Assembly (NCBI GenBank): GCA_965197495.1
Contig: OZ240210.1
Coordinates: forward strand, 3,906,001-3,970,000
Reading direction: 5' to 3'
Origin: SMYC01 sp965197495
GTDB taxonomy: Bacteria; Acidobacteriota; Vicinamibacteria; Marinacidobacterales; SMYC01
DNA: 64,000 nucleotides
Part shown: positions 34,543 to 42,737 of the stretch, in pieces
How positions within the stretch are numbered: position 1 is the stretch's first letter
Layout of the letters: the number at the start of each line of letters is the position of its first letter
Notes under the pieces: generated by a model
What the model was told of the DNA's origin: nothing
The model's input: only the letters and a program-made list of their open reading frames with translations
Databases searched by the model: none
Translations under genes and position numbers: made by a program

Positions 34543-36183
34543 GTGGACTGCTATTTTTGTCGCACACTTGCACTCTGGCTAGGAGCCGTTTTCTTCGGCG
34601 CCTTGTCATTGGCGGAGCAATTTGTCGCGGGCCCGTCGCTCGGCTTCAAACACTCGGCCGGCACCGCGGACAAACCCTACATCCTCGAGACCATGGGCTC
34701 GGGCGTCGCTTTGTTCGACTACGACATGGACGGCGACCTGGATCTCTATTTCGTGACCGCGGGTAAGCTGGAGCGGTTGGGGGAGGCCGAGCCCGGCGAG
34801 CCCAATCGTCTTTTCCGAAACGAAGGCGATTGGCGGTTCACCGACGTCACGGAGCTCGCCGGGATGGCTGACCGGGGATTCGGCCAGGGTGTCGCGGTCG
34901 CTGACGTGGACAACGACGGCGATTCAGACGTCTACGTGACGAACTATGGTCCCAACGCCTTTTATCGCAACAACGGGGATGGAACGTTCACCCGCGTGGG
35001 CGCCGGCGTCGAGGATCCGCGATGGAGCACGGGCGCGGCATTCGGTGACGTCGACGGCGACGGCTTCATCGACCTGTATGTGTGTAACTACCTCGATTTC
35101 GATCGAGAGCGTCTCGATCGTCTCATCCCGCGGCGCCATTGCGTCTGGAAGGGACTCAAGGTTCAGTGCGGCCCCAAGGGGTTCGATTTCGTATCCGGCA
35201 TCTTGTACCACAACCGGGGCGACGGTACGTTCGAAGACTGGACCGACCGAGCCGGGGTGACGAGCTCGGAGACCTATCAATTGGGTGCCGTCTTTTCCGA
35301 TCTCGATCTGGACGGAGACCAGGACCTTTATGTCGTCACCGACACGACGGTGAATCTCCTGTACGAAAACCAAGGCGATGGTCGCTTCGAGGAGGTTTCA
35401 TTGTTCGCCGGTACCGGACTGTCACAAAACGGCATGGAGCAGGCGGGGATGGGAAGCGACGTAGGCGACGTCAACGAGGACGGGCTTCTGGATATCTTCG
35501 TCACGAACTTCTCCGCCGACTACAACACGCTCTACCTGAACCAGGGCGAATTGCGGTTCGTCGATGCCACCGACGTCGCCGGGCTCGGCGTAGCCAGCCT
35601 GCCCTATCTGGGTTGGAGCACTCGCCTGGCCGACCTCGACGCGGACGGTGACTTGGACATCTTTGTGGTGAACGGCCATGTCTACCCCCAGGTCGATGAC
35701 GCCGACATCGGAGAGAGCTTCCGGCAGCCGATGCAGGTCTTCCTGAATCGAGGAGACGGAACTTTCGAGGATAAGATCTCCGAGCTGGGCGCCGTGCTCA
35801 CCGAGCCGCGAGCGTCTCGTGGGGCTGGGCTGGGGGATCTCGACGGCGATCTAATTCAGGACATCGTCGTGAACGTGATGGACGAAGCGCCTGTGCTCAT
35901 TCGTAACGAGCTAGCGGGCGCCTCACGCACCGTGGCTCTGACGCTCGTCGGCCGGCGATCGAATCGTGACGGCGTTGGGACCATCCTGCGAGCCAAGATT
36001 GGGGAGAGAACCCTCGTGCGCGAAGTGCACGGCGATCGTGGCTACTTATCTCACAGCGACTCTCGAGTCTATTTGGGCCTCGGCGAGCACGAGAAGATCG
36101 ACCGCCTCGAGATCCAATGGCCAAGCGGCGAGACCGGGAGCTTGACCGACGTCCCCCCCGGCACCCACACCGTCGTCGAGTGA
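34543..36183 (+). CDS. CRTAC1 / FG-GAP repeat protein with ASPIC-UnbV domain (second copy)
   Basis: A 546-aa paralogue of 22089-23750 starting at GTG 34543, nine bases after the TPR gene. It has a signal peptide (LALWLGAVFFGALSLAEQ), repeated Ca-loop FG-GAP units (DYDMDGDLDLYFV, DVDNDGDSDVYVTNYG, DVDGDGFIDLYVCNY, DLDLDGDQDLYVV, DVNEDGLLDIFV, DLDADGDLDIFVVNG) and a C-terminal ASPIC/UnbV segment (NRDGVGTILRAKIGERTLVREV, then LEIQWPSGETG). It is secreted or surface-bound. Its association with TonB and TPR genes suggests a cell-surface uptake or binding complex; the ligand is unknown. A third, degraded ASPIC tail is at 37436-37613. Confidence 0.92.
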   Translation: MDCYFCRTLALWLGAVFFGALSLAEQFVAGPSLGFKHSAGTADKPYILETMGSGVALFDYDMDGDLDLYFVTAGKLERLGEAEPGEPNRLFRNEGDWRFTDVTELAGMADRGFGQGVAVADVDNDGDSDVYVTNYGPNAFYRNNGDGTFTRVGAGVEDPRWSTGAAFGDVDGDGFIDLYVCNYLDFDRERLDRLIPRRHCVWKGLKVQCGPKGFDFVSGILYHNRGDGTFEDWTDRAGVTSSETYQLGAVFSDLDLDGDQDLYVVTDTTVNLLYENQGDGRFEEVSLFAGTGLSQNGMEQAGMGSDVGDVNEDGLLDIFVTNFSADYNTLYLNQGELRFVDATDVAGLGVASLPYLGWSTRLADLDADGDLDIFVVNGHVYPQVDDADIGESFRQPMQVFLNRGDGTFEDKISELGAVLTEPRASRGAGLGDLDGDLIQDIVVNVMDEAPVLIRNELAGASRTVALTLVGRRSNRDGVGTILRAKIGERTLVREVHGDRGYLSHSDSRVYLGLGEHEKIDRLEIQWPSGETGSLTDVPPGTHTVVE

Positions 36184-36184
36184 A

Positions 36185-36205
36185 GGTACAGGGTTTGTAT
36201 TCTTG
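36185..36205. repeat. 21-bp interspersed repeat, copy 2
   Basis: GGTACAGGGTTTGTATTCTT followed by G, just after the stop of the second CRTAC1 gene; one mismatch to 28266-28286. From here to about 36379 I see no gene. Confidence 0.6.
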
Positions 36206-36379
36206 ATTTTCGAGGAAGTAGCCTGGGTCAGGGCTGAAGGTTGAGAAATTCCTCGGCGCCGAAGGAATCCACCTGGATCACTTGGAATCGCGCTTCCTCG
36301 GTTTCGATTATTTTGCGGCGCTCGTCTTCTGTGATGATTCTGTGGAGACCATCCATTGCGTTTGGTCAACTGCATTCCT

Positions 36380-37130
36380 TTATGGCAATGTGACCGGACA
36401 CACAGAACCCGTACAGTCGATCCGCCCCTGGATTGCAGGCGAGATCGGGGTGTTATTTGCGATGTAGTCAGCTACGACCTGATCCATGAACTCCCGGGTA
36501 ACAGCACGGCTGGCAAAGTCCGGGTAGCCGTCACCCCCAGTGACCATGAAGTCGTTCTCGGCAATGGCGTACGTCGAAGCCGCCGTCAGATCGACCGCGT
36601 CACCGGTGCAGCTTCCGTCGGCCGCTTGACGAACCGCAAACAGAACGCGGCTCCCGGCTGCTGCATCAATATCGTACGTGAAGCAAAGGCCGGAGACCTG
36701 CGCGAAGCGTCCGCTTATCCCGGGCATCCGGGAGACCCCGTTCTCTAGCATGGACTTCAACTCGGCACCGTTTACGTCCAGCGTAACGACCGTGTTGCCA
36801 AATGGCAGCACCGTCAGCACCTGACCGTCCGTAATGCTGAAGTTGGGGTCTGTGAACGGCGGGCAGAAATCGGTCGCGTTGTCGATCACCGGACAGGTGA
36901 GGTCTGCCCTCAGGCCGCCGGAATTGGTAATGGCGAAATCGGTGCCGTATCTATCACGCATCGCGTCGGTCGTGACGTCGCCCACCAACGATTCGCAGGT
37001 ACATCCGTTTCCGGTTCCACAGGAATCCGTGCGGGGGATCATGACCGTCGACTCGCCGATCACGTTGCCAAGTAGAACATCCAGTTCCGCCCGGAAGGGT
37101 TCCAGAAGGGCAACAATCGCCTGGATCGGG
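36380..37130 (-). pseudogene. 5'-nucleotidase (metallophosphatase family), C-terminal domain only
   Basis: About 250 residues of the substrate-binding 5'-nucleotidase C-terminal domain: NVIGESTVMIPR, CESLVGDVTTDAMRDRYG, FAITNSGGLRADL, DGQVLTVLPFGNTVVTLDVNG, and the C-terminal AENDFMVTGGDGYPDF. Eight cysteines suggest an extracellular, disulfide-bonded protein. The catalytic metallophosphatase domain that should precede it is absent: upstream of about 37130 the sequence is antisense to a nuclease fragment. When whole, it would have removed phosphate from nucleotides, feeding the nucleoside hydrolase and deaminase genes nearby. Confidence 0.82.
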
Positions 37131-37425
37131 AGTGACCGCGCTGCTGACCGGCTCCACAAACTCGCACGACCTGACGGAGATCCTCCCTGGGACGCTCGAC
37201 GGGAAGGCGATCATGAAGACCCTTCTCCGCAAAGTCAAAGACAAAAAAGACCAATACACATTCAACTTCGAAGGCAACTCCCAGGTGCTTGACCACATGT
37301 TCGCCACTCGAAGGCTCAAGGGTGCTAAACTGGACATCGTTCACGTCAACGTGGACTTCCCCCGCGTCGACAACACAGTCGGCAGCGACCATGAGCCTCT
37401 TGTGGCGCGCTTCAAGCTCAAGTAG
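37117..37425 (+). pseudogene. Endonuclease/exonuclease/phosphatase-family nuclease, C-terminal fragment
   Basis: Roughly 100 codons ending at 37425. The pattern FEGNSQVLDHMFATRRLKGAKLDIVHVN followed by DNTVGSDHEPLVARFKL is the C-terminal end of the EEP (DNase I-like) domain of secreted ExeM/NucH-type nucleases, including the catalytic SDH. The N-terminal two thirds, with the other active-site residues, are missing. It abuts the truncated 5'-nucleotidase head to head at about 37130, so one rearrangement cut both genes. Confidence 0.78.
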
Positions 37426-37435
37426 CAGGCGTTTT

Positions 37436-37613
37436 GGGATACATAGATGATATCTTCTCGTCGAGCGATCCGCGCCTGCATTTCGGATTAGGCGCTTCGA
37501 CGGTCGTCGACGAGATCCGGATCCGCTGGCCGAACGGAGAGAAAACGGTGCTCCTGAACTTACCGGCCGATCGCTACCACGTAGTGATCGAAGGCGTTGT
37601 GCCTAAGAACTGA
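37436..37613 (+). pseudogene. ASPIC/UnbV domain remnant (third CRTAC1 copy)
   Basis: A short in-frame stretch reading DDIFSSSDPRLHFGLGAS, then VVDEIRIRWPNGEKTVLLNLPADRYHVVIEG and a stop at 37611-37613. This is the terminal ~55 residues of an ASPIC/UnbV domain like those ending the two intact paralogues. Nothing of the beta-propeller precedes it. It is followed by a small direct repeat (ACTGACAACTGAGA-type, 37608-37636). Confidence 0.75.
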
Positions 37614-37635
37614 CAACTGAGAACTGACAACTGAT

Positions 37636-38610
37636 TTAGGAGAGACTTGCGGGGACTTCGACGTCACCATAGGCGACATCATCGGACGCGGGGCCGCGCT
37701 GGATCTTCTGGCCGCGCAAGCTCTCGCAGGTGCGGACCGTCGCCTCGGGACGATTCAGCGTGTAGAAGTGGATACCGGGGGCGCCGTTTCTGAGAAGCTC
37801 CTCCGACTGGGTCACGGCGACTTCGACGGCGAACTCGAACTGGGATTTGGGATCGTCCTTATAGCCTTCCATGCGCTTTCGGATCCAAAGCGGCACATCG
37901 GCGCCGCACTTCCCAGAGAAGCGCACGACTTGCTCGTAAGGCCAGATGGGCATCAAACCGACGACGATTGGGATGTCGAGGCCGCGCCGGCGCACTTCGT
38001 CGACGAAATGGAAGTAGCCGGCATTGTTGAAGAAATATTGTGTGACGGCGGCGTCCGCCCCGGCTTCGACTTTCCGGATGAAGTTGTCGATATCGGCCTG
38101 CAAGCTGGGCGCCTCGGGATGCCCTTCGGGGTAACAACCGACGAGAATGTGGAAATTACCACGGCTCTTGATGAAAGAGACGAGCTCGCTGGCGTAGCGG
38201 AAGCCGCCGGGAGGGAACGAAATTTCTGTGCTTTCGGCGTCGATGGGGACGTCGCCCCGGAGCGCGAGAATCCGTGTGAAACCTGCGTCGTGGAACTCCG
38301 CCAGATGTGCATCAATCGAGTCGCGCGTCTGGCCGATACAGGAGAGATGGGGCACGACGTCTGCCGCCAGCACGCTCCGGACGGCGAGGCACGCTTCCAA
38401 GGTTCGAAAATTGCCGCTGCCGCCGGCCCCGAACGTCACCGAGGTGAAATCCGGTTCGAACTCGGCCAGGTGCGACGCTGTCTCTTTGAGCTTGTCCCAG
38501 CCCGCCGGGGTTTTCGGAGGGAAGAACTCGAACGAGACATGGGGTGGCTGACGCGAGACGAAGGAGCGCTTTGATGAAGGTAATCCGCTGATCCTCCCGC
38601 CGGTGCCCAC
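37636..38610 (-). CDS. metF: 5,10-methylenetetrahydrofolate reductase
   Basis: A 324-aa FAD-dependent MTHFR, making 5-methyl-THF for methionine synthesis. Signatures: SFEFFPPKTPAGWDKL at the N-terminus, SVTFGAGGSGNFRTLE, HLSCIGQTRDSIDAHL, ILALRGDVP (flavin site), GCYPEGHPEAPS, DAAVTQYFFNN, VGLMPIWPYEQVVRFS and a C-terminal PGIHFYTLNRPEAT. It is complete and of bacterial length. The start at GTG 38610 gives a ~25-residue leader before the domain; the codon at residue 1 of the family core is not certain. It is an intact housekeeping gene amid degraded neighbours. Confidence 0.94.
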   Translation of the reverse strand: MGTGGRISGLPSSKRSFVSRQPPHVSFEFFPPKTPAGWDKLKETASHLAEFEPDFTSVTFGAGGSGNFRTLEACLAVRSVLAADVVPHLSCIGQTRDSIDAHLAEFHDAGFTRILALRGDVPIDAESTEISFPPGGFRYASELVSFIKSRGNFHILVGCYPEGHPEAPSLQADIDNFIRKVEAGADAAVTQYFFNNAGYFHFVDEVRRRGLDIPIVVGLMPIWPYEQVVRFSGKCGADVPLWIRKRMEGYKDDPKSQFEFAVEVAVTQSEELLRNGAPGIHFYTLNRPEATVRTCESLRGQKIQRGPASDDVAYGDVEVPASLS

Positions 38611-38622
38611 AAACCTATCCTA

Positions 38623-38922
38623 ATGTGCCTCCGATGGCTCGCGCAACCACCTGGTAGAGGGAGCGTGCTCCGCATTGATCGGAGCGCGAGGAAGCGCGTG
38701 GACTTTTTCGTCATGCAATACGGGCGGCTCTACATGGGCGTGCCTGCGGCGCATCTGCGGCCGGATGCGGACCCAGTGGGCATCACGAGCCAGATACTTC
38801 TGCGAAAATGCGAGCCCGGTGCTTATGTCATTCGCGTGCGGGTCACGGATGAGGTAACGGGGGCCAAAGCGGAGTCGGAAACGAACTTCGACGTCTTGTC
38901 GCGTCAATCTCAATCTCAGTAG
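38623..38922 (+). pseudogene. GWxTD-protein C-terminal remnant
   Basis: About 100 codons whose last 70 align with the C-terminus of the GWxTD protein at 24033-25856: KRVDFFVMQYGRLYMGVPAAHL and GAYVIRVRVTDEVTGAKAESETNFDV, against ARLKVDLFILKDGRLFSKV and GNYVLRARVTDEISGQIAERDAEFTV. The GWxTD core and signal peptide are absent, so it is a truncated paralogue. Confidence 0.75.
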
Positions 38923-39449
38923 TCACCGCGCCGCGACCGCTTCCACTTCGCGCATGACGCGCAGTGTGTTCTCGCCGAGCACCTTCCGAATCGTCGCCTC
39001 GTCATAGCCACGCTTTAGAAGCTCGTAGGTCACGTTCCCGAGCTTGGAGATGTCCTCGAGATCGACCGGGGCCGTATAGCCGTAGTCGAGCCCGATGCCG
39101 ACGTGATCCGCTCCCGCGACGTCGATGGCGTGATCGATGTGATCCATGAAGACCGAGATCGGCGTGTGCTCGCGCTCGATCGGGTCGATGTATTTGATGA
39201 CCGCGTTGATTTGGATGAGGTCGTCGTTCGGGAAATAAGCGTCACCCGCCATGCCCGAGTCGGTGATCTCGGCGGGCTTGGTGTCCTTCATGATGAAGGG
39301 CGTCAAGTCGGCATGGGTATCCACGACGATGCGTCGCGGTGCAGCCGGGCAGCCCGGGCACGGAGCTCGTCGTCGGATTCTTGAGACGAGAAGAGCGGAG
39401 CAGCGGCGAGCGTCACGGACACCCATACGAAAAAACTCGAGCGCGTCAT
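38923..39449 (-). pseudogene. Membrane dipeptidase (peptidase M19) remnant, frameshift plus internal deletion
   Basis: From ATG 39449 one frame gives a signal peptide (MTRSSFFVWVSVTLAAAPLF) and DELRARAARLHRDA. After a one-base shift near 39333 the next frame resumes IVVDTHADLTPFI, the N-terminal metal-binding strand of renal-dipeptidase-like enzymes. It then passes directly to MDHIDHAIDVAGADHVGIGLDYG and LGNVTYELLKRGYDEATIRKVLGENTLRVMREVE, the C-terminal metal site and helices. Around 200 central residues are missing. The gene is dead by two independent lesions. Confidence 0.82.
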
Positions 39450-39532
39450 GATTCTTCCATCCAGTCGAGAGCCAGAATGACGGGGAGGACGACGGTCACA
39501 AGCAGCACGTAGACAAGCGTCATCCCGTCCAT
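39446..39532 (-). CDS. Possible 28-aa single-transmembrane peptide
   Basis: A short frame (MDGMTLVYVLLVTVVLPVIL, ending ALDWMEES) whose stop overlaps the start of the dipeptidase remnant by four bases (ATGA). It is one hydrophobic helix with an acidic tail. Translational coupling and a clean TM composition make it plausible as a leader or small membrane protein, but nothing else supports it. Confidence 0.35.
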   Translation of the reverse strand: MDGMTLVYVLLVTVVLPVILALDWMEES

Positions 39533-39678
39533 CGCGGCGATGATATACCGCTCTGTCCGCACTAGGCTGTGGCTTGGCGAAAAATCTCCGCCACGTTCGG
39601 TGCGACAATACGCGCCGAGTAGCGTGTCTCGACGGTCTTGCGCGCTTCGGCGCCGAGCCGACGCCGCAGGAATGTGTG

Positions 39679-41098
39679 CCACTCTTAGTTGAAATTTGAA
39701 ACGGCTCCCTCTCGGGTGGTTTGATGACGTTGTGAAAAGCGAAATCAAGCCGCTCAAGAAAGGAGCCGATATGGGAAGTCTGCTACGAAGGGTCAAGGAA
39801 CGCAAGAAGACGCGTCGTCTAGGTGAAGTAGAGGTCATGGAGCAAGAGGGATACGGGGAGCTCGAGGTGGACTCGAAGGTCGAGATGATCCGCGCACTGG
39901 TGCCTCTCGGCCTGATGCATGTTCACGAGTTGCTGGACGCCGAGGTCAGTGAGCTTGCGGGAGAGCGATACGTTCGGAAATCGGAGACGGTGCAGGGACG
40001 ACGTCACGGGACGAATCCGGGCACGGTGAAACTCGCGGGTCAGCGAGTTCCGGTCCGCGTTCCCCGTGTTCGCGGCCGCGACGGAGAGATCCCGTTGAGC
40101 TCGTACGAGAGTCTGAGTCACCGCGGAGAGGTGGACGAGTTGCTTCTACGAAGAGTGCTGTACGGGATCTCGTGCCGGAACTATGAGTCGGCGGCGGAAT
40201 TGGTCCCGGGCGCGATCGGTCTGTCGAGTTCGTCGGTGTCGCGCGGCTTCGTCGAAGCAAGCGCAGCGAAGCTGCGTGAGATGCAGGAGCGTGATCTCTC
40301 GGGTGAGGACGTGGTGGCGATGGTCCTGGACGGCAAGACGTTCGCCGACGCGACGATGGTGGTGGCTCTCGGCATCACGTTATCCGGGGACAAACGCTTC
40401 CTCGGCTTCGTGGAGACAGACACTGAGAACGAGCGTGTTCTTAGGCCGTTCCTGCGTTCATTGGTCGAGCGGGGTCTCGATATCTCTGAAGGGCTGCTGG
40501 TGGTCATCGACGGCAGCAAGGGGCTGCGAGGAGCCGTGACCAAGGCCTTTCGCAGGCGGGTCGTCGTGGGCCGTTGCCAGTGGCACAAACGAGAGAATGT
40601 CGTGAGCTATTTGTCCAAGAGCGAGCAGTCGTTGTGGCGCAAGCGGCTGCAGCGCGCGTACGGCCGGCCGACGCACAAGGAGGCGCTTGAGGCCCTCGAG
40701 CAACTCCACCGCGAGCTGGAAGAGAGGAATCAGTCTGCGGCCTCTAGCCTCGAAGAGGGGCTGGAGGAGACCCTGACCGTGCATCGTCTTGGCGTGTACG
40801 GGGTGCTCGGTCACTCACTAAAGACGACGAACTGCATCGAGTCCGTCAATGCGCTTATCGAGGAACGTTGCGCGAAGGTCGATCACTGGAAGACTTCGAA
40901 CCAACGCCAACGCTGGCTCGCGACCGCGCTCACCGACATCGAGCCGCGCCTCCGGAAGGTGATGGGCTACCGACACCTTCCAAAGCTGCGTGAAGCGCTC
41001 AAGCGTGAACTGAAGATCGAGACCGCGAAAAAGAATACGTCGAGGAAGAACGTTGCTTAAACGAACCGGGAGCCGTGGAACATTTCAACTAAGAATGG
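39679..41098. mobile_element. IS256-family (mutator-type) insertion sequence
   Basis: An element of about 1.42 kb with imperfect terminal inverted repeats: the left end CCACTCTTAGTTGAAAT (39679) against the reverse of the right end, CCATTCTTAGTTGAAAT (41098), with further similarity through ACGGCTCCC. It carries one transposase gene. The flanks show no 8-9-bp duplication, unlike a fresh IS256 insertion, so a flank was probably deleted or recombined. Confidence 0.82.
39771..41060 (+). CDS. IS256-family (mutator-type) transposase
   Basis: A 429-aa DDE transposase. The catalytic acidic residues are probably in MVLDGKTFAD, LLVVIDGSKGLRGAV and NCIESVNALIEER; the RCQWHKRENVVSYL stretch matches the family's CxxH-containing insertion. 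ATG 39771 follows AAGGAG at good distance; an earlier in-frame ATG at 39696 lies within the terminal-repeat region. The open frame is complete, so the element may be active even though it sits in a dead gene. Confidence 0.9.
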   Translation: MGSLLRRVKERKKTRRLGEVEVMEQEGYGELEVDSKVEMIRALVPLGLMHVHELLDAEVSELAGERYVRKSETVQGRRHGTNPGTVKLAGQRVPVRVPRVRGRDGEIPLSSYESLSHRGEVDELLLRRVLYGISCRNYESAAELVPGAIGLSSSSVSRGFVEASAAKLREMQERDLSGEDVVAMVLDGKTFADATMVVALGITLSGDKRFLGFVETDTENERVLRPFLRSLVERGLDISEGLLVVIDGSKGLRGAVTKAFRRRVVVGRCQWHKRENVVSYLSKSEQSLWRKRLQRAYGRPTHKEALEALEQLHRELEERNQSAASSLEEGLEETLTVHRLGVYGVLGHSLKTTNCIESVNALIEERCAKVDHWKTSNQRQRWLATALTDIEPRLRKVMGYRHLPKLREALKRELKIETAKKNTSRKNVA

Positions 41099-42106
41099 AC
41101 TTGACTCCGCCACAGCCCCGAGTCGTTCATGAGGGTTTTCAAGTGGTCGACCCAGGCCGCGTCCCTGTTCGCGACGAGACCATTCTCGCCGTGGGCGACG
41201 ATCTCGGTGTTCACCCCGACCGGAGAAACGACGGCGGGGATGCCGAGACCCATATATTGAAGAACCTTGAGTCCGCACTTGCCGCGCGTCCACGGCTCGT
41301 CGGAAAGCGGCATGAGCCCGATATCGATATCGCTCAAGTCCTCGACTTCCGTCTCCGCGGTCCAGTGGCGCGACACCACTTCCGCGCCGGGCACGTCGGG
41401 GGCTTCCGCGCCGACGACGACCAAACGAAACGGGTGGGTGCGGGCAAGCTCGGAAAGCGCGGGGACGAGACGCTCGAGATGGCGCAGCGTGCTATGGCTT
41501 CCCGTCCATCCGATCGTGACGGAAGCGCCGACGCGCGGGCGGTGGAGCTCCGGGCGATAGAGCTTCGTATCGATTGTCGTTGGGATCACGGTGACCGCGT
41601 CGCTTAATCGTGTGGCGTAATCAGCGAGGTAGCGGTTACCCGCCATGACTTGACGGGCCCGGCGGCAAATCGTCGCGGTCTTGCCGGGAAATTTGAGATA
41701 GCTCAAATAGCTGTTGGACCGGCTTCGATAGCGAAGGAACGCCGCGTCGTCAAAATCGAAGACGATCGGGGTGCCGCCCGAAGCGATGCGCCGCTCGATG
41801 ATCGCAGGACCGATGAGCGCGGCCTCACGAAAGATGTAGACGAGATCGAAATGGCGTGATTCCGAAATCGTGCTCAGCTGCCGCCAAAAAGCCGATGTGA
41901 CCCCGGCGGCTTTTTCGAACATGTGGCCCGCCTGATAGAGAACCGATCCGAGACCGTTCTCCATGAAAGGCGCGTGGGTAAGCGCAATCCCCTCTCCGCG
42001 CAGTAGGGGCTCCCACTGCTCGATACGGTAGCGCTGTCCGGGCGAGACGAATCTCGGCCCCGGCGTCAAAGCCAAAACTTTCATAGGATGCGTCGATAAG
42101 AAATTC

Positions 42107-42203
42107 GGTTCTCCTGTCGTTTCGGGGGATCTGATTTGTGTTGGAGGGCATGGCCTATGGACGCTGCCGCGATTGTGGAAAACGCCGGAAACTCCGGGCC
42201 CTC
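42107..42203 (+). mobile_element. ISL3 left-end fragment
   Basis: Begins GGTTCTCCTGTCGTTTC, the left terminal repeat of the ISL3 element, and matches 44335-44426 until GAAACTCCGGG, where the IS3-type element starts. It lies only 22 bp upstream of the glycosyltransferase start codon, so the original ISL3 insertion hit that gene's promoter. It matches the 44335 variant better than the intact copies. Confidence 0.82.
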
Positions 42204-42269
42204 TGTGCCAACATCGCTGAGACACTTCGCCCCTTGAAATTAGTGTAGAGGGCGGAGGAGGATCAATGC

Positions 42270-42737
42270 ATGAGTATGTTGATTGAGAGAGAGACCTCGG
42301 CGGGATCGGAGGGAGCCCGTAGGGCGACTGGAGATCCCGCCGGCCGCGATGCGGCGGGGGTCCCGGATCCCGAAGTGAGCGAGCAAGCGAAGCGTCGACG
42401 CTTTACCGCGGAGTACAAGCTGCGGATAGTGCGTGAGGCCGATGCCTGCAAGGGTGACGGTGACGTTGCTGCTCTTCTGCGTCGAGAGGGCCTGTACTCG
42501 TCGCATTTATCGAGTTGGCGCCGCCAACGTGACGAGGTCGCCAAAGCGGGGTTGGCCTCGAGAAAGCGAGGCCGGAAGGCAAAGGCCGAGGATCCACGGG
42601 TCAAGGAGCTCGAGCGCGAGAACGCCCGGCTCCAACGTCGCCTGGCTCGGGTGGAGACGATGTTGGAGACCCAAAAAAAAACCTCCGAATTACTGGGGGT
42701 CCCCCTGAATCCACTCGACAGCTACGAGAACGACTGA
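42270..42737 (+). CDS. IS3-family transposase OrfA
   Basis: A 155-aa DNA-binding subunit: KRRRFTAEYKLRIVREADAC starts the transposase-8 helix-turn-helix, followed by YSSHLSSWRRQRDEV and a leucine-zipper-like coiled coil (RVKELERENARLQRRLARVETMLETQKK) used for multimerisation with OrfAB. It ends one base into the orfB start, as in elements using -1 frameshifting or coupled translation. Confidence 0.88.
   Translation: MSMLIERETSAGSEGARRATGDPAGRDAAGVPDPEVSEQAKRRRFTAEYKLRIVREADACKGDGDVAALLRREGLYSSHLSSWRRQRDEVAKAGLASRKRGRKAKAEDPRVKELERENARLQRRLARVETMLETQKKTSELLGVPLNPLDSYEND

Larger units (their letters stand above)
39562..42084 (-). pseudogene. Glycosyltransferase split by an IS256-type element
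   Basis: The N-terminal part (42084 down to about 41099) encodes about 330 residues of a family-1-type glycosyltransferase: MKVLALTPGPRFVSPGQRYRIEQWEPLL, TIGWTGSHSTLRHL, DIDIGLMPLSDEPWTRGKCGLKVLQYMGLGIPAVVSPVGVN and ENGLVANRDAAW. Past the IS, 39680-39562 encodes the missing C-terminus, FLRRRLGAEARKTVETRYSARIVAPNVAEIF, then a stop. The element therefore cut the gene near the final helices. I see no target duplication, so a few codons may also have been lost. It would have transferred a nucleotide sugar during surface polysaccharide synthesis. Confidence 0.85.
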
